From contig NZ_JAGSSV010000007.1 in the NCBI RefSeq assembly GCF_018145875.1, forward strand, positions 107,780 to 171,779: a stretch of 64,000 nt of DNA. The letters are read 5' to 3'. The notes beneath the pieces were generated by a model. The model did no database searches, was not told the DNA's origin, and was given only the letters and a program-made list of their open reading frames with translations. The stretch comes from Marinomonas vulgaris. GTDB taxonomy: Bacteria > Pseudomonadota > Gammaproteobacteria > Pseudomonadales > Marinomonadaceae. Position numbers and translations under genes: made by a program. How positions within the stretch are numbered: the stretch's first letter is position 1; each line of letters begins with the position of its first letter. This document shows, one piece after another, positions 59,109 to 64,000 of this stretch.

Positions 59109-59219
59109 GAATGAATCTCCTTATGTTTATTTTGGCGTGAGCATCGAGTGTAGAGCTTTACCTGTATGAAAGGCAATCCTGTGTTTGCGCCAATCTCGCT
59201 TGGTTGAGGTAAATCAACA

Positions 59220-59723
59220 ATGACAGATCAAGAAACGACAGATCAAAGATGGATGGCACGGGCCATTGAGCTAGCCGCCATCGCGGGGGCTGAAAGTGAA
59301 ATTCCTGTGGGCGCCATTGTGGTGTTGAATGATGAGATTATTGGTGAAGGCTACAATGCGCCGATTTCGTCTTGCGACCCGACGGCTCACGCAGAAATTC
59401 AGGCCATTCGCATGGCGTGTCAGCACCTTAATAATTATCGCTTGCCTGGTGCCACTTTATACGTGACTTTAGAGCCTTGTTCTATGTGTGCGGGTGCCAT
59501 GGTGCACTCGCGAATTGAACGCGTGGTGTACGGCGCGACGGAACCGAAAAGCGGCGCGATAAAAAGCCAAGGGCGGTTTTTCGATGCGCCTTTTTTAAAT
59601 CACAAGGTCGTGGCAACAGGAGGCGTATTAGCAGAAACGGCGTCGATACAGCTCACGCAGTTCTTTCAATTTCGTCGCGAACAAAAAAAGAAGTTAAAAC
59701 AACAGGCAAAAAACGCCATTTAA
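59220..59723 (+). CDS. tadA: tRNA-specific adenosine deaminase
   Basis: Makes inosine at the wobble position of tRNA-Arg(ACG). A 167-residue zinc deaminase with HAE at 57-59 and PCSMC with zinc ligands C87 and C90, and the basic C-terminal tail of TadA. The ribosome site GAGGT precedes the ATG. Confidence 0.94.
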   Translation: MTDQETTDQRWMARAIELAAIAGAESEIPVGAIVVLNDEIIGEGYNAPISSCDPTAHAEIQAIRMACQHLNNYRLPGATLYVTLEPCSMCAGAMVHSRIERVVYGATEPKSGAIKSQGRFFDAPFLNHKVVATGGVLAETASIQLTQFFQFRREQKKKLKQQAKNAI

Positions 59724-59839
59724 TCTGTTTATTCGTGCATTTTTGCTAGAAATTTCAGACTCTACTGGCCTCTATTTGCCTCCTTGATTTAAAATACCCC
59801 ATCATTTCCCCAAAACTACCAAGTGAGGCAATACTCAAC

Positions 59840-62800
59840 ATGCTAACTCTGCATGGTTCCGCGGCGCTATCTGCGTTTCGCAAGGCAAAGTTATTAGCCA
59901 ATATGCAAGCATCTATTCCGTCTGTAACAGATGTGGATGCGCAATTTCTCCATTTCGTGGAGCTGGCTGATAATCAAACGCTGACGACTGAACAGGATAC
60001 TGTTCTACAACGCGCTTTGGCCTACGGTCCTAAATCCTCCCAAGTCAGTTCATCTGATCAAAGTATATTAGTGGTTCCTCGTTTGGGCACCATTTCACCT
60101 TGGTCATCGAAAGCAACCGATATCCTTCATAACTGTGGCCTTGCGGCTGTGTCTCGAGTGGAGCGCGGTGTGGAATACTTTATCCACAGTTCAGCGCCAT
60201 TGAGCCTTGAAGACTTGGATGTCTTGTCCGAGATGTTGCATGACCGCATGACAGAAAGCGTGCTTCCGGCATTGAGCGACGCGTCTGTGATGTTTTCCCA
60301 TGCTGAGCCGGCTCCAATGACCAGTGTGGATGTGCTGGGCGGCGGACGCGAAGCCTTGGTTGAGGCAAACCAAGCGCTGGGTCTGGCATTGGCGGCGGAT
60401 GAAATCGATTATTTGGTGACGTCTTTTATTGAGTTGGGGCGCAACCCAATCGACATTGAATTGATGATGTTTGCACAAGCGAACTCCGAACATTGTCGCC
60501 ACAAAATTTTTAATGCGTCTTGGACAATCGATGGCGAAGAGCAAGAACGTTCTTTGTTTAAGATGATCAAGAACACCCATGAACATAATCCAGATGGCAC
60601 CTTGTCAGCTTACAAAGACAATGCGGCGGTGATGGAAGGTAGTTTTGCAGGGCGTTTTTTCCCCGCGCCAGGCACGCGCGAATACGACTTCAGTCAAGAA
60701 AATATCGACATCTTGATGAAGGTGGAAACACACAACCACCCGACGGCCATTTCACCATTTTCGGGTGCGGCAACCGGCTCCGGCGGTGAAATTCGTGACG
60801 AAGGCGCGACCGGTATTGGTTCAAAACCCAAAGCGGGTTTGAGTGGTTACACGGTTTCTGATCTAAAAATTCCAGGTTTTGAACAGCCATGGGAAAGTTA
60901 CTACGGTAAGCCTTCTCGAATTGTGACGCCTTTGGACATCATGATTGAAGGTCCTATTGGTGGTGCGGCGTTTAACAATGAGTTTGGTCGTCCAAACTTG
61001 TTGGGGTATTTCCGCAGTTACGAACAAAAAATCCAAGGTGCAACCAAAGAAGAAGTCCGTGGTTACCATAAGCCCATTATGTTGGCGGGTGGTTTGGGCA
61101 ATATTCGTCGTGAGCACGTTGAGAAGAAAGAAATCAAAGTCGGCGCTAAGTTGATCGTGTTGGGTGGCCCAGCCATGCTAATTGGTCTAGGCGGTGGCGC
61201 GGCGTCTTCTATGGCATCGGCAGATGGTAACGAAGACCTAGACTTTGCCTCTGTACAGCGCGGTAATCCAGAAATGGAACGCCGTTGTCAGGAAGTTATC
61301 GACCGTTGTTGGCAGCTTGGCGACAACAACCCAATCAGCTTTATCCACGATGTGGGTGCTGGTGGTTTGTCGAACGCGTTGCCTGAATTGGTAAAAGACG
61401 GCGAACGTGGCGGCAACTTTGATCTACGTAAAGTGCTAAACGATGAGCCGGGCATGTCACCGCTTGAGATTTGGTGTAACGAATCCCAAGAGCGTTACGT
61501 GATGGCGGTATCGCCTGAGCGTGTTGAAGAATTTACCGCTATTTGTGAGCGCGAGCGTTGTCCGTTTGCCATTGTTGGCGATGCGAAAGAAGAGCTTCAT
61601 TTAGAAGTAGCTGATCCGCACTTTGGCAACAAGCCTGTTGATCTGCCCATGTCTGTATTGTTCGGTAAGCCACCTAAAATGCACCGCGAAGCGAATAAAG
61701 CGGTTATCGAAGGTGATGATTTCACCGCGGTAGATGTAGACCTTGTTGATGCGGCGCAGCGCGTTTTAAGCTTGCCGACCGTGGCCAGCAAAAACTTCTT
61801 GATCACCATTGGCGACCGTTCTATTACAGGTATGGTTGCTCGTGATCAAATGGTGGGCCCTTGGCAGGTGCCAGTTGCCGATGTGGCTGTGACGACCTCG
61901 TCATTAGACAGCACAACCGGTGAAGCCATGACCATGGGCGAACGTACGCCTATTGCCTTGTTAAACGCGCCTGCTTCAGGCCGTATGGCAGTTGGTGAAG
62001 CCTTAACCAACTTGGCGGCCGCGCAAATTACTAAGCGTAATCATATTAAGTTGTCTGCAAACTGGATGGCCGCAGCGGGCCATGAAGGCGAAGACGAAAA
62101 ACTTTACCAAACCGTGAAAGCGGTGGGTATGGAATTGTGTCCTGCCTTGGATATCGCTATTCCAGTGGGTAAAGATTCCATGTCGATGAAGACAGTATGG
62201 AAAGAAGACGGCGAAGAAAAAGCCGTGACCTCGCCATTGTCTTTGGTGATTACCGCGTTTGCTCCTGTAGCCGACGTGCGTAAAACTCTGACCCCAGAAT
62301 TGCAAAACAAAGCCGACACGCGTTTGTTGTTGATCGACTTGGGTGCCGGTCAGAATCGCCTAGGGGGTTCTGTTATTGCTCAGGTTTACAACAAGCTGGG
62401 TCAGCAAGCACCAGATGTTGACAATGCTGCTGCCTTAGCTGGTTTCTTCGATACAACTCAAGCCTTAAATGCAGAGGGTAAGTTGTTGGCTTACCATGAC
62501 CGTTCTGATGGTGGTGTGTTTGCTACCTTGACAGAAATGTCCTTTGCGAGCCACTTGGGTCTGAATATTGATCTTGATGAGACAATTAGTCAGCAAGCTC
62601 AAATTGCGCCAGCGTTATTCAGTGAAGAGTTGGGTGCTGTAATTCAGGTGAACGACAGTGATGTCGCTGACATTGTTGCGGCTTACGAAAAAGTGGGTGT
62701 TAAGGTGACATCGATCGCAACTCTATCCGGTGATGACAGCATTCGCGTTCGTTTTGCTGGTGAAACCGTGTTGGAAGAAACGCGCATTAACTGGCAGCGT

Positions 62801-63739
62801 GTTTGGTCTGAAACCAGCTACCGTATTCAAGCATTGCGTGATAACCCAGAGTCTGCACAACAAGAGTTTGATAACTTGTTAGATGCGAAAGACCCAGGGC
62901 TTTCCGCGCAAGTGAGTTTCGACCAAAACGAAGACATAGTGGCCGCCTTCATTGCATCTGGTGTGAAACCTAAGATCGCTGTATTGCGTGAGCAGGGTGT
63001 GAATGGTCAAGTGGAAATGGCTGCTGCCTTCCATAAAGCCGGCTTTACACCGATCGATGTACATATGAGCGACATCTTATCCGGTCGTACTACGTTAGAT
63101 GAGTTTAGTGGTTTAGTTGCTTGTGGTGGTTTCTCTTACGGTGATGTACTGGGAGCAGGTGAAGGTTGGGCGAAGTCTATCCTTTTCAACCCAGTAGCGC
63201 GTGAGCAGTTTGAGTCATTCTTCAAGCGTCCAGATACCTTCTCATTAGGGGTGTGTAACGGTTGTCAAATGCTATCTAACTTACACGAGCTGATTCCTGG
63301 TGCAGGTCATTGGCCGAAGTTTGTTCGTAACCAATCTGCACAATTTGAAGCTCGCCTTGTACAGGTAGAAGTTCAGAAGTCGAACTCTATTATGTTGGCT
63401 GGGATGGAAGGGTCGCGTTTGCCGATAGCGGTTGCCCATGGTGAAGGACAAACGGAATACCGTGATGATCAAGACATGGCCGCACTTGTGTCTTCTTCTC
63501 AGGTGGCATTGCGCTACGTTGATAACTACGGTCAAGCAACGGAACGTTACCCATTCAACCCGAATGGTTCGGCACAAGGTATCACGGGATTAACCTCTGA
63601 AGACGGTCGTGTGACTATCATGATGCCTCACCCAGAGCGTGTTTACCGTACGGTTCAGCACAGCTGGCACCCGAGCGAATGGCAAGAACAAGCGCCTTGG
63701 CTACGATTGTTCCAAAACGCAAGAAAGTGGCTGGGTTAA
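59840..63739 (+). CDS. purL: Phosphoribosylformylglycinamidine synthase
   Basis: Large single-chain FGAM synthase of purine synthesis, 1299 residues. It has an N-terminal PurS-like region, an AIR-synthase core with [32 protein letters not shown] and LSDGG-like [11 protein letters not shown], and a C-terminal glutamine amidotransferase domain with the nucleophile in [10 protein letters not shown] and PHPERVYR. Normal length for gammaproteobacteria. Confidence 0.97.
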   Translation: MLTLHGSAALSAFRKAKLLANMQASIPSVTDVDAQFLHFVELADNQTLTTEQDTVLQRALAYGPKSSQVSSSDQSILVVPRLGTISPWSSKATDILHNCGLAAVSRVERGVEYFIHSSAPLSLEDLDVLSEMLHDRMTESVLPALSDASVMFSHAEPAPMTSVDVLGGGREALVEANQALGLALAADEIDYLVTSFIELGRNPIDIELMMFAQANSEHCRHKIFNASWTIDGEEQERSLFKMIKNTHEHNPDGTLSAYKDNAAVMEGSFAGRFFPAPGTREYDFSQENIDILMKVETHNHPTAISPFSGAATGSGGEIRDEGATGIGSKPKAGLSGYTVSDLKIPGFEQPWESYYGKPSRIVTPLDIMIEGPIGGAAFNNEFGRPNLLGYFRSYEQKIQGATKEEVRGYHKPIMLAGGLGNIRREHVEKKEIKVGAKLIVLGGPAMLIGLGGGAASSMASADGNEDLDFASVQRGNPEMERRCQEVIDRCWQLGDNNPISFIHDVGAGGLSNALPELVKDGERGGNFDLRKVLNDEPGMSPLEIWCNESQERYVMAVSPERVEEFTAICERERCPFAIVGDAKEELHLEVADPHFGNKPVDLPMSVLFGKPPKMHREANKAVIEGDDFTAVDVDLVDAAQRVLSLPTVASKNFLITIGDRSITGMVARDQMVGPWQVPVADVAVTTSSLDSTTGEAMTMGERTPIALLNAPASGRMAVGEALTNLAAAQITKRNHIKLSANWMAAAGHEGEDEKLYQTVKAVGMELCPALDIAIPVGKDSMSMKTVWKEDGEEKAVTSPLSLVITAFAPVADVRKTLTPELQNKADTRLLLIDLGAGQNRLGGSVIAQVYNKLGQQAPDVDNAAALAGFFDTTQALNAEGKLLAYHDRSDGGVFATLTEMSFASHLGLNIDLDETISQQAQIAPALFSEELGAVIQVNDSDVADIVAAYEKVGVKVTSIATLSGDDSIRVRFAGETVLEETRINWQRVWSETSYRIQALRDNPESAQQEFDNLLDAKDPGLSAQVSFDQNEDIVAAFIASGVKPKIAVLREQGVNGQVEMAAAFHKAGFTPIDVHMSDILSGRTTLDEFSGLVACGGFSYGDVLGAGEGWAKSILFNPVAREQFESFFKRPDTFSLGVCNGCQMLSNLHELIPGAGHWPKFVRNQSAQFEARLVQVEVQKSNSIMLAGMEGSRLPIAVAHGEGQTEYRDDQDMAALVSSSQVALRYVDNYGQATERYPFNPNGSAQGITGLTSEDGRVTIMMPHPERVYRTVQHSWHPSEWQEQAPWLRLFQNARKWLG

Positions 63740-63753
63740 TCTAGCACTTTTTT

Positions 63754-63788
63754 AAAAGCCCTCTTATCGTAAGATGAGAGGGCTTTTT
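63754..63788 (+). terminator. Intrinsic terminator after purL
   Basis: AAAAGCCCTCT (63754-63764) pairs with AGAGGGCTTTT (63777-63787) over 11 bp, followed by T-run. Confidence 0.9.
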
Positions 63789-63932
63789 AGTTTTTAACCT
63801 AGGTAGATTATAAATAAGTAGTAAGTTGATCATCTTTTGAGCAGGTTTAGCTCTGTTTTGTTGGTTTTTTGACCGCTTTAAGTGTTGTTTTAAATTAATT
63901 AGCTTAATTCGCACATTTCTTCAAAAAAGAGC

Positions 63933-63967
63933 TTGCACTAAATCTGTAGATCCTTAATATACGCCCT
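63933..63967 (+). promoter_or_regulatory. Candidate rRNA/stable-RNA promoter at right edge
   Basis: TTGCAC (63933-63938), 16-bp spacer and TAATAT (63955-63960) are followed by a GC-rich discriminator (CGCCCTCGCTGA), with A/T-rich UP-element-like sequence upstream. This is typical of stringently controlled rRNA promoters. The transcript would leave the window at 64000, so the gene itself is not visible. Confidence 0.55.
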
Positions 63968-64000
63968 CGCTGACACGGACAAGGCTTCAGAGCAACGAAG

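Overview
The window looks like about 64 kb of chromosome from a marine gammaproteobacterium, most likely Oceanospirillales and probably close to Marinomonas. This rests on gene content and on gene order shared with Pseudomonas (aminotransferase-dksA-gluQ-cbrB-pcnB-folK-panB-panC-pgi; lptG/lptF divergent from pepA-valS). No database search was possible, so genus level is inference. No tRNA, rRNA, CRISPR array, prophage or transposase was recognised. Most of the window is ordinary housekeeping sequence.

Layout: 1-12.8 kb holds two EAL-domain c-di-GMP proteins, DUF6164, rlmF, plsC, a DUF3482 GTPase with a DUF2868 membrane protein, a chemotaxis receptor, DUF6172, thiL and pgpA. 12.9-13.6 kb is a toxin-antitoxin pair. 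13.7-25.7 kb is the most interesting island. A minus-strand operon (hydrolase, NCS1 permease, dihydropyrimidinase) and a divergent RutR-like regulator are followed by a complete coenzyme F420 operon: cofG, cofH, cofD, cofC, cofE, an F420:NADPH oxidoreductase and an LLM-family F420-dependent enzyme. Near-identical RutR-type palindromes lie in front of both operons. 25.7-26.05 kb is a 99-bp tandem repeat. 26-30.5 kb is a minus-strand unit of ABC transporter parts, a LysR regulator, an IPNS-like dioxygenase and an alpha/beta hydrolase.

30.7-38.9 kb holds a HolD-like protein, rimI, a DJ-1 protein, carAB with an attenuator-like leader, greA and lplA. 39-40.6 kb is a Fic protein, an N-terminally shortened YefM antitoxin and an intact YoeB toxin. 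40.9-50.9 kb is the Pseudomonas-like block pgi-panC-panB-folK-pcnB-[ncRNA]-cbrB-like-gluQ-dksA-aminotransferase. The pcnB/cbrB-like gap carries a sigma54 promoter and a candidate CrcZ-like small RNA. cbrA and panD are absent from the block. 51-63.7 kb holds lptGF, pepA, a small hypothetical gene, valS, a cold-shock protein, a CBS protein, tadA and purL. The right edge has what looks like an rRNA-operon promoter.

Main hypotheses: (1) pyrimidine or cyclic-ureide catabolism is coupled to F420, with the LLM enzyme possibly replacing the usual NAD(P)H-dependent dihydropyrimidine dehydrogenase, which is not in the window; (2) a CbrB/CrcZ-type carbon-control RNA operates outside Pseudomonadaceae, driven by a CbrB-like protein with a degenerate receiver and no adjacent CbrA.
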